From NCBI RefSeq assembly GCF_009857475.1, contig NZ_WWCJ01000017.1, forward strand, positions 49,214 to 113,213: DNA of 64,000 nt, written 5' to 3'. The stretch is from Pseudoduganella guangdongensis (GTDB taxonomy: Bacteria > Pseudomonadota > Gammaproteobacteria > Burkholderiales > Burkholderiaceae_D). Numbering within the stretch: the stretch's first letter is position 1; every line of letters starts with the position of its first letter. The position numbers were made by a program, and so were the translations under genes. The notes below the pieces were generated by a model that saw only the letters and a list, made by a program, of their open reading frames with translations, was not told the DNA's origin and made no database searches. Of the stretch, positions 33,701 through 42,946 are shown in pieces.

Positions 33701-34495
33701 ACCGAAACCGAGATCAACAAGGTGTGGGCGGCCCAGGTGCTGGAGCCGTTCCGCAAGGACCTGCAGGCCAAGTATCCATTCGCGACCGATTCGCGGGTGG
33801 AGGCCAGCAATGCCGAAATCGGCCAGGTGTTCGGCCCGGAAGGCGCGGTGGCGAAGTTCTTCAACACCACCATCGGCCCGCTGGTGGTGCGCCGCGGCGA
33901 TTCGCTGAGCGCCAAGACCTGGGCCAATATGGGCATCAGCCTGTCGCCTGCGGTGGCCACGTCCTTCCCGGGCTGGATCGCGCCGCTCAGCGCCAATGGC
34001 GTGGCCAACCAGGCCAGCGGCGAAGAGGCGCAGACCCGCTTTGAACTGCAGACCGTGGCAGTGACCGGTGTCAGCGAATACACCATCGAGATCGACGGCC
34101 AGCAGGTGCGCTGGAAAGGCCAGCCGCAGCCTTGGGTCTCGATGGTATGGCCGAACCCGCAGGGCGTGCCCGGCTCGCGCATTACCGCCTTCACGCCGGA
34201 CGGCAAGAAAGTGGTGGTGCTGGAAGAACTGGGCCACTTCGGCCTGAAGAAAATGATCGACGCGGCGCAGCGCAAGCGCCGTCCGGACGGCAGCTTTGAG
34301 CTGAACTGGACCCAGGGCGGCGTGACCGTCGCGGCCAACCTGCGCCTGTTGCCGGCCGCCCCGGTGGCGGCCCCGGCGCCGGCCCAGGCCAGCCAGGGCT
34401 TCCGCAAACTGCGCCTGCCCGACACGGTGGTCGGCGGCGCGCCTGCGCCAACCACCGGCGCCCCGGCAATTGCCGCAGCAGGAGGCGCGCAATGA
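30701..34495 (+). CDS. tssM: T6SS membrane-complex protein TssM (IcmF/VasK)
   Basis: Inner-membrane core of the T6SS trans-envelope complex, 1264 aa. It has two N-terminal membrane segments (about residues 14-60), a cytoplasmic GTPase-like domain with Walker A (GNPAAGKST, near residue 132), DTAGRY, TKADLI, a third membrane segment (FFGAVALSGLLLGGWSWSYM, near 445) and a large periplasmic part ending in a beta-rich domain (TTIGPLVVRRGDSLS, FELNWTQGG). Length is normal. Its stop overlaps tagF by 4 bases. Confidence 0.97.
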   Translation: MMQRIRDILTSRTAFLIYGWIAFAAFLLLVAVLLELPYTMAFTVLAAALMLGAAIWLWRRYRARKAATQLGSMLEQQTVTTSAGNAAPRHETEALRKRMLDAIQTIKTSKLGLHSGSAALYELPWYMIIGNPAAGKSTAIANSGLQFPLAGSRIVQGVGGTRNCDWFFTTDGILLDTAGRYSVNDEDRAEWFSFLGLLKKYRKKAPINGIIIAVSIAELTGKRPEFAIELAKNLRQRVQELTEKLEVHAPVYIVFTKADLINGFTDFFHDSEIGERDRVWGATLPYKKNNSNEALLQQFDARFDELYEGLKEMSMANMALQWRERLPSGVFTFPLEFNSIKAPLRTFVATLFEENPFQFKPVFRGFYFTSALQEGNGVSATSHRVAQRFDLNLQQQEQHDSEQQHGYFLLKLFRNVIFADKQLVSQYASPAKIRMRYAAFFGAVALSGLLLGGWSWSYMGNRQLVANVQADLDKAVKLQKQRPELSARLEALEILQDRIEQLARFRDDRPLSVSLGLYQGELLERKLREEYFAGVREVMLKPVGQSLESFLGEVNANADRLQPLARPVAATAGSATPPAAATPAVATAQQQFKDASPESVEDAYNALKTYLMLGDKSRAESSHLNDQLTRFWRVWLEANRGSMPREQMIRSAERLIGFYLSEINDPSWPQVENRLALVDQSRNTLRGVVRGMPARDRVYADLKARASTRYPAMTVARIVGEQDRELVLGSYSISGAYTRAAWEGYVRDAIKDAANRELQSADWVLKTASRDDLTLEGSPEQIQKALLDAYKNDYAKEWQKFLQGVTIKDLNGFEAAAAAMNRLGDPQVSPISKLVNTVYQETSWDNPSLLDAGLQRAQRSVGDWFRETILRQKPSQVNINLPTSAPAGTALPLGPVGREFSGVAQLVVPKNNDATLMRGYMDSLAKLRARFNQIKNQGDPGPGAKQLMQQTLDGSGSELADALRFVDEQMLVGMSDQQKQAIRPLLVRPLMQTFAVIVQPTETEINKVWAAQVLEPFRKDLQAKYPFATDSRVEASNAEIGQVFGPEGAVAKFFNTTIGPLVVRRGDSLSAKTWANMGISLSPAVATSFPGWIAPLSANGVANQASGEEAQTRFELQTVAVTGVSEYTIEIDGQQVRWKGQPQPWVSMVWPNPQGVPGSRITAFTPDGKKVVVLEELGHFGLKKMIDAAQRKRRPDGSFELNWTQGGVTVAANLRLLPAAPVAAPAPAQASQGFRKLRLPDTVVGGAPAPTTGAPAIAAAGGAQ

Positions 34496-35478
34496 GCCGC
34501 ACCGCTACCGCAGCCGCCATCGGCTACTTCGGCAAAATCCCGAGCCGCGCCGACTTTGTGAAAGGCGGCAGCGATCCGAAAACGCTGCAGGTGCTGGACG
34601 ACTGGCTGGCGCGCTCGATGGATATGTTGAGCACCGATGCGCGCTGGAAGCTGACCTATGACGCGGTACAGCCGCTGCACTTCGCCCTGTTCGGGCCGCG
34701 CCGGCGCGGCGCCATTGCCGGCCATATCGCGGCCAGCAGCGACCAGTCGAGCCGCCGCTTCCCGTTCCTGATGGCGGGCAGCGTCGACCTGGACGAGCCG
34801 TCGGCCTTCGCCTCCAACAGCCCGCTGGTGCTGACGCGCCTGTGGAACCGGCTGGAAAACCTGAGCGGCGGCGTGATCGCCGCGCAGGATGCCGCCGCCC
34901 CGCTGCAAGCCCTGAACGGCAACACGGTGGAACTGGACACGCGCGCCAGCGCCTATGAGGCGGCGTTTGCCGACTTCCTGGAGCTGCAAACGGTGGGCGG
35001 GCTGGACGCCATGCTGGCGCAAGCCGGCTTTACCGGCAGCGTGCGCCAGGTGCTGCTGGCCCTGGGCATGCTGCTGCAGCCGGTCATGGCCAGCAGCTCG
35101 AGCCGCCTGGACAAGAGCCTGGTGCTGCCGCTGCCGAACGACCCGATGTACCGCTACCTGGTGGCGGCGTTCTGGATGCATGTGGTGACGCCGTTCCTGA
35201 CGCGCGCCGACTTCGAGCTGTCGCTGTTCCTCACGCGCCTGGACAACAAGCCGGTGCTGGTGCTCGGCTTCAGCGGCGCTTCGCCGCAAACCCTGCTGGG
35301 CATCATGGACCCGCGCGTGGCTGAGGAGCGCCACATCGGCTTCGACAACGTCGACTGGGTGGAAGACCAGGTCAATGAGGATTACGCGGTACAGAAAGTA
35401 TCGGCCTACCTGGCCCAGCCCGGCCTTTCCCTGAAATCCGCGCGCGACTCGCTGCGCACTTCCTTTATCGGAAACTGA
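34492..35478 (+). CDS. tagF: T6SS post-translational regulator TagF
   Basis: Cytoplasmic protein of the TagF/BMA_A0400 family, which in other bacteria represses T6SS firing after translation. The family N-terminus is clear (AAIGYFGKIPSRADFVKGGS) together with SSDQSSRRFPFLMAGS. 328 aa, somewhat longer than single-domain TagF; the C-terminal part (PNDPMYRYLVAAFWMHVVTPF) is part of the BMA_A0400 type. No PppA/PpkA pair is present nearby. Confidence 0.92.
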   Translation: MSRTATAAAIGYFGKIPSRADFVKGGSDPKTLQVLDDWLARSMDMLSTDARWKLTYDAVQPLHFALFGPRRRGAIAGHIAASSDQSSRRFPFLMAGSVDLDEPSAFASNSPLVLTRLWNRLENLSGGVIAAQDAAAPLQALNGNTVELDTRASAYEAAFADFLELQTVGGLDAMLAQAGFTGSVRQVLLALGMLLQPVMASSSSRLDKSLVLPLPNDPMYRYLVAAFWMHVVTPFLTRADFELSLFLTRLDNKPVLVLGFSGASPQTLLGIMDPRVAEERHIGFDNVDWVEDQVNEDYAVQKVSAYLAQPGLSLKSARDSLRTSFIGN

Positions 35479-35479
35479 T

Positions 35480-36229
35480 ATGCGTTACCTTCCCCTCCTC
35501 CTGCTGTGCGCCGCTTGCGCAGTCCAGGCGCAGACTCCCGGCCAGGTGGTGGCCAGCGGCACCGTGGCCGACGAGGCCAGCAAAGCCGCCGTGCTGACCC
35601 GCCTGCGCGAAGTCTACGGCGCCGACAAGGTGCTGGACCAGATCACCATCGGCCCGGTGGCGACGCCGGCCAACTGGAGCAACCATGTGCAAAAACTGAT
35701 CACGCCCGGCCTGAAGCAGGTCAGCCGCGGCCAACTCAAGATCGACGGCACCAATGTCAGCGTGCGCGGCGAAGTGGCCAACGAGGCGCTGCGCCAGCGC
35801 ATTGCCAGCGACTTTGCCGGCAGCCTGAATCCCACCTACACGGTCAACAACGGCTTGCGCGTCACCGCCAACGACCAGGGCGTGCTGGACCGCACGCTGG
35901 CCAACCGCATCATTGAATTCGAGAGCGGCCAGGCGGTGCTGACGCCGTCCGGCAAGACCATCCTGGACGAAATGTCGGCCGCCATGCTGAAGATGAAGGG
36001 CCAGAAGGTCGAGATCATCGGCCACACCGACAACGTCGGCCTGCGCGCCAGCAACCAGAACCTGTCGCAGGCGCGCGCCGAGGCGGTGCGCAATTACCTG
36101 TCCGCCAAGGGCGTGGCGCTGGACACCCTGGTCGCCTCCGGCCAGGGGCCGGACCGTCCCGTGGCCAGCAACGATACCGCCGACGGCCGCGCGCGCAACC
36201 GCCGCATCGAATTCCGCATGGCGCAATAA
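35480..36229 (+). CDS. OmpA-domain peptidoglycan-binding protein (TagN/TagL-like)
   Basis: Exported protein of 249 aa: a signal peptide (residues 1-18, ending VQAQ), a BON-like middle (KLITPGLKQVSRGQLKIDGTN), and a C-terminal OmpA domain with the peptidoglycan-binding pattern IIGHTDNVGLRASNQNLSQ and NRRIEFRM. TssL in this cluster has no such domain, so this protein probably supplies the cell-wall anchor. It starts one base after the tagF stop. Confidence 0.88.
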   Translation: MRYLPLLLLCAACAVQAQTPGQVVASGTVADEASKAAVLTRLREVYGADKVLDQITIGPVATPANWSNHVQKLITPGLKQVSRGQLKIDGTNVSVRGEVANEALRQRIASDFAGSLNPTYTVNNGLRVTANDQGVLDRTLANRIIEFESGQAVLTPSGKTILDEMSAAMLKMKGQKVEIIGHTDNVGLRASNQNLSQARAEAVRNYLSAKGVALDTLVASGQGPDRPVASNDTADGRARNRRIEFRMAQ

Positions 36230-36253
36230 GAAGCACTAAGAAGGAGATCCACC

Positions 36254-37297
36254 ATGTTTAACGCAGAAACCCTGCTGGCGCCCATCTCGCCGGCACAACC
36301 GGCGGGCGCCGACCTGTCGTTCTCCAGCGACTTCGACGCCATCGCCCAGGCGCGCCGCTTTGACGATCCTTCGCTGGAACAGGGCGAATGGGTCACCGAC
36401 CTGAAAGAGGCCGACTGGTCCTTCGTTGTCACCCGCTGCAGCACCCTGCTTGGCGAAAAGAGCAAGGACTTGCGCATCGCCGTGTGGCTGGCGGAAGCCG
36501 CCGCCAAGCAGCACCGCATGCAGGGCCTGGGCGAAGCGTTCCGCCTGCTGGCGGGCCTGTGCCGCCAGTACTGGGACCAAGGCCTGTACCCGGAACCGGA
36601 CGGCGACGATATGGAGCAGCGCATCGGCAACCTGGCCTGGATTTTGGGCCGCACCCCTGCCCTGCTACGCGAAATGCCGTTGACCGAGGGCCATGGCACG
36701 GCGTTTTCCGCTATCGACTTTGAGATGGCGCGCAAGCAGGCCAGCCTGCCGGACCATGCGCGCAACCCGGATTGGCCCAAGCTGGCCGATATGGAATCGG
36801 CGCGCACGCGCAATTCGCCGCGCTTCCGCGAGCAATTCGCGACCGATGCGCGCTATTGCATGGATGCCTTGCGTGAGCTGGAGCAGGCGGCCGATGAATG
36901 CCTGGGCAATGACAGCCCTGGTTTTTCGGCGGCGCGCGAGGCGGTGCAGGCGATGATCGATGCCATGCCTTCGCACGCCGGCCTGCCGGCGACAATCAGC
37001 ACGCCGCTGGGCACGGCGCCGGCCGCTGAACAGATCCTCATCGCGCAACCGGTGGGCGCCGCGGGCGCCTCCTACGCGCAGGGGCCGGTGAATTCACGCG
37101 CGCAGGCGATCGCGCAGTTGCGCGAGATCGCCAGCTTCTTCCGCCGCACGGAACCGCACAGCCCGGTCTCCTACTTCGCCGACAAGGCTGCCGATGCCGG
37201 CGAACAGGACCTGCACACCTGGCTGCGCAGTGTGGTGAAGGATGCCGGTTCGCTGTCGCATATCGAAGAGATGCTGGGCATCTCCTCGAATAATTAA
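36254..37297 (+). CDS. tssA: T6SS baseplate/cap protein TssA
   Basis: 347-aa TssA with an ImpA_N domain (ETLLAPISPAQPAGADLSFS; RDLRIAVWLAEA-like KSKDLRIAVWLAEA; YWDQGLYPEPDGDD), which primes tail-sheath growth. An AGGAGAT ribosome site precedes the ATG. The short C-terminal part ends in AQAIAQLREIASFFRRTEPH, seen in the shorter TssA classes. Its TAA overlaps the tssH stop on the other strand within TTAA. Confidence 0.93.
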   Translation: MFNAETLLAPISPAQPAGADLSFSSDFDAIAQARRFDDPSLEQGEWVTDLKEADWSFVVTRCSTLLGEKSKDLRIAVWLAEAAAKQHRMQGLGEAFRLLAGLCRQYWDQGLYPEPDGDDMEQRIGNLAWILGRTPALLREMPLTEGHGTAFSAIDFEMARKQASLPDHARNPDWPKLADMESARTRNSPRFREQFATDARYCMDALRELEQAADECLGNDSPGFSAAREAVQAMIDAMPSHAGLPATISTPLGTAPAAEQILIAQPVGAAGASYAQGPVNSRAQAIAQLREIASFFRRTEPHSPVSYFADKAADAGEQDLHTWLRSVVKDAGSLSHIEEMLGISSNN

Positions 37298-40011
37298 ACC
37301 ACGCTGTACTTAAAGTTCCCCTGCTGGTCGGCCGCTACTTCAATGCGGCCGATCGCGCTTCCCTCCGCCATTTTCGCCAGCACGGCTTCGGCGATCTCCG
37401 GCAGCAAAGTCCCGTTCAGGATATTGTCCACATTGCGCGCGCCGGAATCGACTTCCGTGCAGCGTGCCAGCACGGCTTCCACCAGCGTGTCGTCGTAGTG
37501 GAAGGCGGCCTTGTGGTTGGCTGCCACGCGCTGGCCGATGCGGTCCAGCTTGAGGGTGATGATGCTGGCCAGTACGTCGTCGCCCAGCGGGTAGTACGGC
37601 ACCACTTTCAGGCGGCCCAGGAAGGCCGGCTTGAAGGCTTTCACCAGCTGCGGGCGGATGACCGCCTCCAGATCCTCCGGCGACGGCATTTCTTCCGCTT
37701 CCTTGTTCAGGCAGGCCTGCATCATGCTGGCCGAGCCGACGTTGGAGGTGAGGATGATGATGGTGTTGCGGAAGTCGATCTCGCGGCCTTCGGCGTCGTC
37801 CATCACGCCCTTGTCGAAGACCTGGAAGAACAGCTCCAGCACGTCCGGGTGGGCTTTTTCCACTTCGTCCAGCAAGACCACGCTGTACGGGTTGCGGCGC
37901 ACGGCTTCGGTCAGCACGCCGCCTTCGCCGTAGCCCACGTAGCCGGGCGGCGAGCCTTTCAGGCCGGAGACGCTGTGCGCTTCCTGGTATTCGCTCATAT
38001 TGATGGTGACCATCTTGCGTTCGCCGCCGTACAGCGCATCGGCCAGGGCTAGCGCGGTTTCGGTCTTGCCGATGCCGGATGGGCCGACGAACAGGAAGAC
38101 GCCTTTCGGTTTGTTCGGGTCGTCCAGGTTGGCGCGCGCGGTGCGCACGCGCTGCGCCACCGCTTCGATGGCGTGCGGCTGGCCGATCACGCGTTCTTCC
38201 AGCGCCGGGCGCAGGCGCAGCACGGCCTGGATTTCGTCTTTCACCATTTTGCCGAGCGGGATGCCGGTCCAGCCGGCGACGATTTCCGCCACCACGTTGC
38301 CGTCCACCTGCACCGGCACCATCGGCGCGTCGCCCTGCAGGGCGCGCAGCTGTTTCAACAAGGCCTGGATATCGCGCGCCTGGCTGGCCGCGCCGCCAGC
38401 GTCCGCAGCAGCACCGTCCTCGGCGCCATCGCCTGCGGCCGGCGCGGCAACCCCGCGTTCCAGGCCTGCGCGGGCGGAGGCGATCTGCGCTGCCAATGCT
38501 TTCTCCTGCTCCCAGCGCGCCTGCAGCGCAACCAGTTCATCCTGCGCCGCCGAGCGCACAGCGGCCAGCTCCTGCAGACGCTCCTGATGCGTCCCGCCGG
38601 CGGCCTGTTCGCGCTCCAGCGCGCCCACTTCCGCCGCGATGCGCTCCAGGCGCCGCTGCAGCTGTTCAATCAGGGCCGGCGAAGCGCTCTGGCCCAGCGC
38701 GACTTTGGCGCAAGCGGTATCCAGCACGCTGATAGCCTTGTCCGGCAGCTGGCGTCCCATGATGTAGCGGTGCGACAGGCGCACCGCCTCGGTGATCGCC
38801 TCGTCGAATACGCGCACGCCGAAGTGCTTCTCCATCAAAGGCGCCATCCCGCGCAGCATGGCGCAGGCCAGCTCCTCGCTCGGCTCCTCCACCTTGATGA
38901 CCTGGAAGCGGCGCGCCAGCGCGGCATCCTTCTCGAAGTATTTCTTGTACTCGCCCCAGGTGGTGGCGGCGATGGTGCGCAGCTCGCCGCGCGCCAGGGC
39001 CGGCTTGAGCAGGTTGGCCGCGTCGTTCTGGCCGGCCTGGCCGCCGGCGCCGATCATGGTGTGCGCCTCGTCGATGAAGAGGATGATCGGGGTCGGGCTC
39101 TTGCGCACTTCGTCGATCACGTTCTTCAGGCGGTTCTCAAACTCGCCCTTGACGCTGGCGCCGGCCTGCAGCAGTCCCATGTCCAGCGTATGGATCGCCA
39201 CGCCTTTCAGCACATCCGGCACATCGCCCTCGGCAATGCGCAGCGCCAGGCCTTCCACCACGGCGGTCTTGCCGACACCCGCTTCGCCGGTCAGGATTGG
39301 ATTGTTCTGGCGGCGGCGCATCAGGATATCGATCGCCTGGCGGATCTCCGCATCGCGCCCGATCACCGGATCAACCTTGCCGGCGCGCGCGCGCTCGGTC
39401 AGGTTGGTGGTGAACTGGTCCAGCGCCGGCGTCTTGCCTGCTGGCTGCTGCATCTCGCCGACCGGATCGCCGCCCAGGCCGTCCGCAGCGCCCTCGCCGG
39501 CCGCCGCGGCGCGGGCGGCCGCCTCGGCCTCCTCGGAACCGGCGGCCAGCTTGTCCAGGTGGTGCTTGATATCGTCCGCCTGGAAGCGGTGGAACAGCGG
39601 CGAGCTGCGATAAGCCAGCTGCGACAGCTCGGCATCGGTCAGCATCGCTTGCAGCAGGTGGCCGCTGCGGATGAACACTTGCTGGCCGGCCTGCAGGTCG
39701 AGCGAGGCGATCAGCCAGGCGTGCTCGAACAGCTTGGGCAGGCGCGCCGAAAACACCGGCGTGCGCGCATTACCGCTGCGGAAGCGGCTGATCTCTGCCT
39801 GCAGGTCGGCCTGCAGGCGGCTGGTATCGACTTCGAAATGGCGTGCCAGCAGCACCAGGTCGCTGCGCGGGTTTTCCAGCAATGCCTGCAGCAGGTGTTC
39901 CTGGTCCACTTCGTACTGCCCCAGGCCGACGCAGATGCTGGCGGCGCGGGTGGCCGCATTGCGGCAGGTGTCGTTCAGTTTCCCGATCAGGGTTTTCAGG
40001 TTGATGCTCAT
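37294..40011 (-). CDS. tssH: T6SS sheath-recycling AAA+ ATPase TssH (ClpV)
   Basis: Disassembles contracted TssBC sheath, 905 aa. It has a ClpV-type N-domain (LIGKLNDTCRNAATRAASIC), the first AAA domain with Walker A GEAGVGKTA, a coiled-coil middle region containing EREQAAGGTHQERLQELAAV, and the second AAA domain with GPSGIGKTE. An Ala/Asp-rich insertion (VAAPAAGDGAEDGAAADAGG) lies before the second AAA domain. It is the last gene of the minus-strand T6SS operon. Confidence 0.97.
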   Translation of the reverse strand: MSINLKTLIGKLNDTCRNAATRAASICVGLGQYEVDQEHLLQALLENPRSDLVLLARHFEVDTSRLQADLQAEISRFRSGNARTPVFSARLPKLFEHAWLIASLDLQAGQQVFIRSGHLLQAMLTDAELSQLAYRSSPLFHRFQADDIKHHLDKLAAGSEEAEAAARAAAAGEGAADGLGGDPVGEMQQPAGKTPALDQFTTNLTERARAGKVDPVIGRDAEIRQAIDILMRRRQNNPILTGEAGVGKTAVVEGLALRIAEGDVPDVLKGVAIHTLDMGLLQAGASVKGEFENRLKNVIDEVRKSPTPIILFIDEAHTMIGAGGQAGQNDAANLLKPALARGELRTIAATTWGEYKKYFEKDAALARRFQVIKVEEPSEELACAMLRGMAPLMEKHFGVRVFDEAITEAVRLSHRYIMGRQLPDKAISVLDTACAKVALGQSASPALIEQLQRRLERIAAEVGALEREQAAGGTHQERLQELAAVRSAAQDELVALQARWEQEKALAAQIASARAGLERGVAAPAAGDGAEDGAAADAGGAASQARDIQALLKQLRALQGDAPMVPVQVDGNVVAEIVAGWTGIPLGKMVKDEIQAVLRLRPALEERVIGQPHAIEAVAQRVRTARANLDDPNKPKGVFLFVGPSGIGKTETALALADALYGGERKMVTINMSEYQEAHSVSGLKGSPPGYVGYGEGGVLTEAVRRNPYSVVLLDEVEKAHPDVLELFFQVFDKGVMDDAEGREIDFRNTIIILTSNVGSASMMQACLNKEAEEMPSPEDLEAVIRPQLVKAFKPAFLGRLKVVPYYPLGDDVLASIITLKLDRIGQRVAANHKAAFHYDDTLVEAVLARCTEVDSGARNVDNILNGTLLPEIAEAVLAKMAEGSAIGRIEVAADQQGNFKYSVV

Positions 40012-40036
40012 CGAGCTGTCCTCTTATATTGTGTAA

Positions 40037-41137
40037 TTAATTCGTTAAGCCGTGGATGAAGTAGTGGACGTCGCTGCGGTCCTCGTGCGCGGCGCCGTCC
40101 TGCATGAAACTATCCCAGCCCAGGCGCGCACCGGCGCCCAGCGACGCGCCGGACACGTCGTCGGCGCGCAGCACCAGGCAAATCTCGTATTCCAGCGTGA
40201 CGCCGGTGAACATCGACAGCAGCTTGTCCAGCGCCAGCGCCGCGCTGCCGCCCGGCAAGAAAGCGTCGAAATCGGCGCGCCGCAGCGGGCCGATGGTCAG
40301 GCGCATGCGCAGGTCGCGCTGCCACACGCGCGAACCGATCATGGCGGTTGCGCCCAGCTGCGCCGACACGCCGCCCAGCATGGTCTGCTGCGTCGCCGGC
40401 ACTTCGCACCAGCAGCCGACGAACTGCGTCGCCGCCACCTGCACGCGGAAGTATTCGCCCAGCACGCGCGCCATGTTCGAGGCGGAGGCGGGCCGCTGGC
40501 GTAAGGCCGTGGCGAAGAACGCCAGCGACTCGTCGCGCACCGCGCCGTGGCCGGGCGCAGCGCCCGGCACGGCGGCGCCCAGGCGCTGGGTCAGCCCTTT
40601 GCCGCCCAGGCCGCCGAGCGCCAGCAGCAGCGGCAGGAAGCGGTCCTGCCCGTCCAGCTGGTACTTCAGCTCCAGGCGGTACTTGCGCCAGGCTTCGTAG
40701 AACAGCGACAGCGAACGGGTCGAGAAGACGTCGAGGAAGGCGCGCGGCCCCTCGTCCTTTTCGTACAGCTGGTGAGCTGCAATCGCTTCCGTGTAATGGG
40801 CCGGCAAGGCGCCCGCGCTGCCCAGGAAGCCCATGAAATTGGGCGTCATGCGCAGGTAGCGCAGCTGCTTGCCGTGCAAGGCCTCGGCCAGCGCCGGCGC
40901 GGTCGGCAGGATCTCGCGCGGCTCCGCGCGCAGGGCCTCGATCTGGCTGGCCGGGAAGCGCAAGGTCAGCGGGTTCTGAAAGCGCATGAAGTTGGCGACC
41001 GCCCCCTCCTGCGCCACTCCATGGCGGCGCAGCCACAGCTCGACCATGCGCACCGCCTGGAAGAACTGGAAGCGGAACGGCTCGGCGAACAGGCGCTCGA
41101 TTACAGCAGGCTCAAATCGCCGCTTCGCGGTGTGCAT
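40037..41137 (-). CDS. tssG: T6SS baseplate protein TssG
   Basis: Baseplate wedge component, 366 aa, with the family start (ERLFAEPFRFQFFQAVRMVE) and typical segments (LRFPASQIEAL, YLRMTPNFMGFLGSAGALP, DLRMRLTIGPL). It overlaps the 3' end of tssF by 37 bases, common for this pair. Confidence 0.94.
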   Translation of the reverse strand: MHTAKRRFEPAVIERLFAEPFRFQFFQAVRMVELWLRRHGVAQEGAVANFMRFQNPLTLRFPASQIEALRAEPREILPTAPALAEALHGKQLRYLRMTPNFMGFLGSAGALPAHYTEAIAAHQLYEKDEGPRAFLDVFSTRSLSLFYEAWRKYRLELKYQLDGQDRFLPLLLALGGLGGKGLTQRLGAAVPGAAPGHGAVRDESLAFFATALRQRPASASNMARVLGEYFRVQVAATQFVGCWCEVPATQQTMLGGVSAQLGATAMIGSRVWQRDLRMRLTIGPLRRADFDAFLPGGSAALALDKLLSMFTGVTLEYEICLVLRADDVSGASLGAGARLGWDSFMQDGAAHEDRSDVHYFIHGLTN

Positions 41138-42945
41138 CGCAGCAGCTCCTCCCCGGTTCGTTCGGCCACGACGACCAGTTGCGTAAAACTATTGGCGTGC
41201 ACGTACAGGCCAAGGAAACGCTCGATCAGCTGGGCAAAGGCATGAATGCCGCTGCCGACGAAGGCTTCTTCCTCCAGCGTCAGGCGCACCTCCATGCCGC
41301 GCACCACGCAAGCAAACGGATTGCCGGCCAGCCAGGCATTGGCCGGCTTGTAGGCCACCGCCCGCAGGCCCTGGATCTGGCGCTGGGTCGCGGCGGAGCG
41401 CGGCAGGTCGTACAGCGCCAGCATTTCCTGGAACGCCTCCAGGCCGCCGCCCGACAACGACAGGTGGTTGAGCGACAGGTGCGACACCAGGCGCCAGTGC
41501 GCGCCGTGGCCGCGCTCGAAGCGCTGCGATGGCGTGGGCTTGCGCAGGAAACTGATGCTGCGCACGCTGGAGCCGCCCTCCAGGAACAGGTCGCCGCCGC
41601 GCATGCCGTAGGCCAGCGAGGCCGGCAAATCGCGGTTGGTGCAGGTCAGCTGCAGGCTCAGGGTGTCGGTCTCCACCGCCGCCGGATCGAAGTCGATATC
41701 GACGATGGTGATTTCGGTTTCGTAACCGGGGCTTTGCAGCGCCATCTGCTCGTCGCGCCGCATCACCCAGTAGTGGCCGTGCTTTTCCGGCGTCTCGCCG
41801 TGGCGCAGCGAATAAAAGGGGCGGAATTCCACGATGGATTCGCCCTGCGGCGTCTGGCGCACCATGCGCACCGCGTCGATGGCGACCACCTCGTAGGCGT
41901 AGGCGCGGCGCGCATCGGCCAGCACCGGATAGCTGGCGGCGGTATGCGTGATGCGGATCGGTTCGCCGCGCTGGGCGAACAGGTTGACCACCGGCGTGCA
42001 GCCCAGCAGCAGGTTGTTGGTATTCAGCGTGGACAGCATGCGCGCCGTGTGCGAATCGGGCCGCAGGCCGCTCATGGCAATGTGCAAGGTCAGGCGCTTG
42101 CAGCCGAACGGCGCCTGGGCGCACAGGGCCGCCAGGTCGATATCGAAGAAGTTGAACTTCTCCGGGAAGCAGAAATACTCGGTCAGCAGGCGATAGGCCT
42201 GGTGCGAGCGCGCCGAAAAGTCGATCAGCGCGTCGTCGTCCTCGAAACCGGCGGCGGCCACCGGAATGCGCGCCAGCGGCAGCCAGCGGCCGTTGCCGTC
42301 GCACTCGACCCAGGCTTTGGCGCTGCGCATGAACAGCGCGTCGCGCAGGGCCGCGCAGAAAGACGGTTCGCCGTCGATAAAGACGCGCAGCTTGGCCACT
42401 TCCATGGCCGGCAGGCCAACCTGCTCGGACAGCGATTCGATGGTGATGGCCAGGCCGGCACCGGCGCCCGGCGGCAGCTGCACCGCTTCCGGCGCGGCCA
42501 GGGCGGCCGTGAAGGAGGCGCGGCTCAACTCGAGCGGCGCAATGGTGACCGGATAGGCGGTGCGGAAAGTGCAGGCCACGCCGTTGACCGGGCGCGTGTT
42601 CAGCTCCGTGCCGCGCGCAATGTCGGTGGCGGCGGTCAACTGGGCGGCGGTGGAAGCGTAATCCATGCGCGCGATCGAGCACGATGGAAAAGGCCGCAGG
42701 TAGTGCGGATACAGCACTTCGAACAGTGCTTCGGTGAATTCGGGGTAATCGTCGTCCAGCCGCTTCGATACGCGCGAATTAAGCAGCGCGAAGGACTGGA
42801 TCATGCGTTCGATATGCGGGTCTTCGCAGACCTCGCCGCCGATCAGCAGGCGGCCCGCAATCTTGGGGTAGCGCTCGGCGAACTCGCGCGCATAGCGCCG
42901 CAAGAAGCCCAGTTCGCGCTCATAGTACGGCAGTAATTCTTCCAA
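41101..42945 (-). CDS. tssF: T6SS baseplate protein TssF
   Basis: Baseplate wedge component, 614 aa from a TTG at 42945 (MEELLPYYERELGFLRRYAR), the family's normal opening. CGGGAG lies 6 bases before this TTG; a longer frame to 43047 would overlap tssE and start with unlikely sequence. Characteristic segments are FAERYPKIAGRLLIGGEVCE-region residues and VLYPHYLRPFPSC. Use of TTG probably lowers expression relative to tssE. Confidence 0.94.
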   Translation of the reverse strand: MEELLPYYERELGFLRRYAREFAERYPKIAGRLLIGGEVCEDPHIERMIQSFALLNSRVSKRLDDDYPEFTEALFEVLYPHYLRPFPSCSIARMDYASTAAQLTAATDIARGTELNTRPVNGVACTFRTAYPVTIAPLELSRASFTAALAAPEAVQLPPGAGAGLAITIESLSEQVGLPAMEVAKLRVFIDGEPSFCAALRDALFMRSAKAWVECDGNGRWLPLARIPVAAAGFEDDDALIDFSARSHQAYRLLTEYFCFPEKFNFFDIDLAALCAQAPFGCKRLTLHIAMSGLRPDSHTARMLSTLNTNNLLLGCTPVVNLFAQRGEPIRITHTAASYPVLADARRAYAYEVVAIDAVRMVRQTPQGESIVEFRPFYSLRHGETPEKHGHYWVMRRDEQMALQSPGYETEITIVDIDFDPAAVETDTLSLQLTCTNRDLPASLAYGMRGGDLFLEGGSSVRSISFLRKPTPSQRFERGHGAHWRLVSHLSLNHLSLSGGGLEAFQEMLALYDLPRSAATQRQIQGLRAVAYKPANAWLAGNPFACVVRGMEVRLTLEEEAFVGSGIHAFAQLIERFLGLYVHANSFTQLVVVAERTGEELLRCTPRSGDLSLL

Positions 42946-42946
42946 A

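Noticed and set aside
31628..34492. 954-codon minus-strand frame opposite tssM
   Set aside because: Antisense shadow of a clear TssM gene with no recognisable motif.
38173..40059. Long plus-strand frame opposite tssH
   Set aside because: Composition is that of a shadow frame; ClpV motifs on the other strand are decisive.
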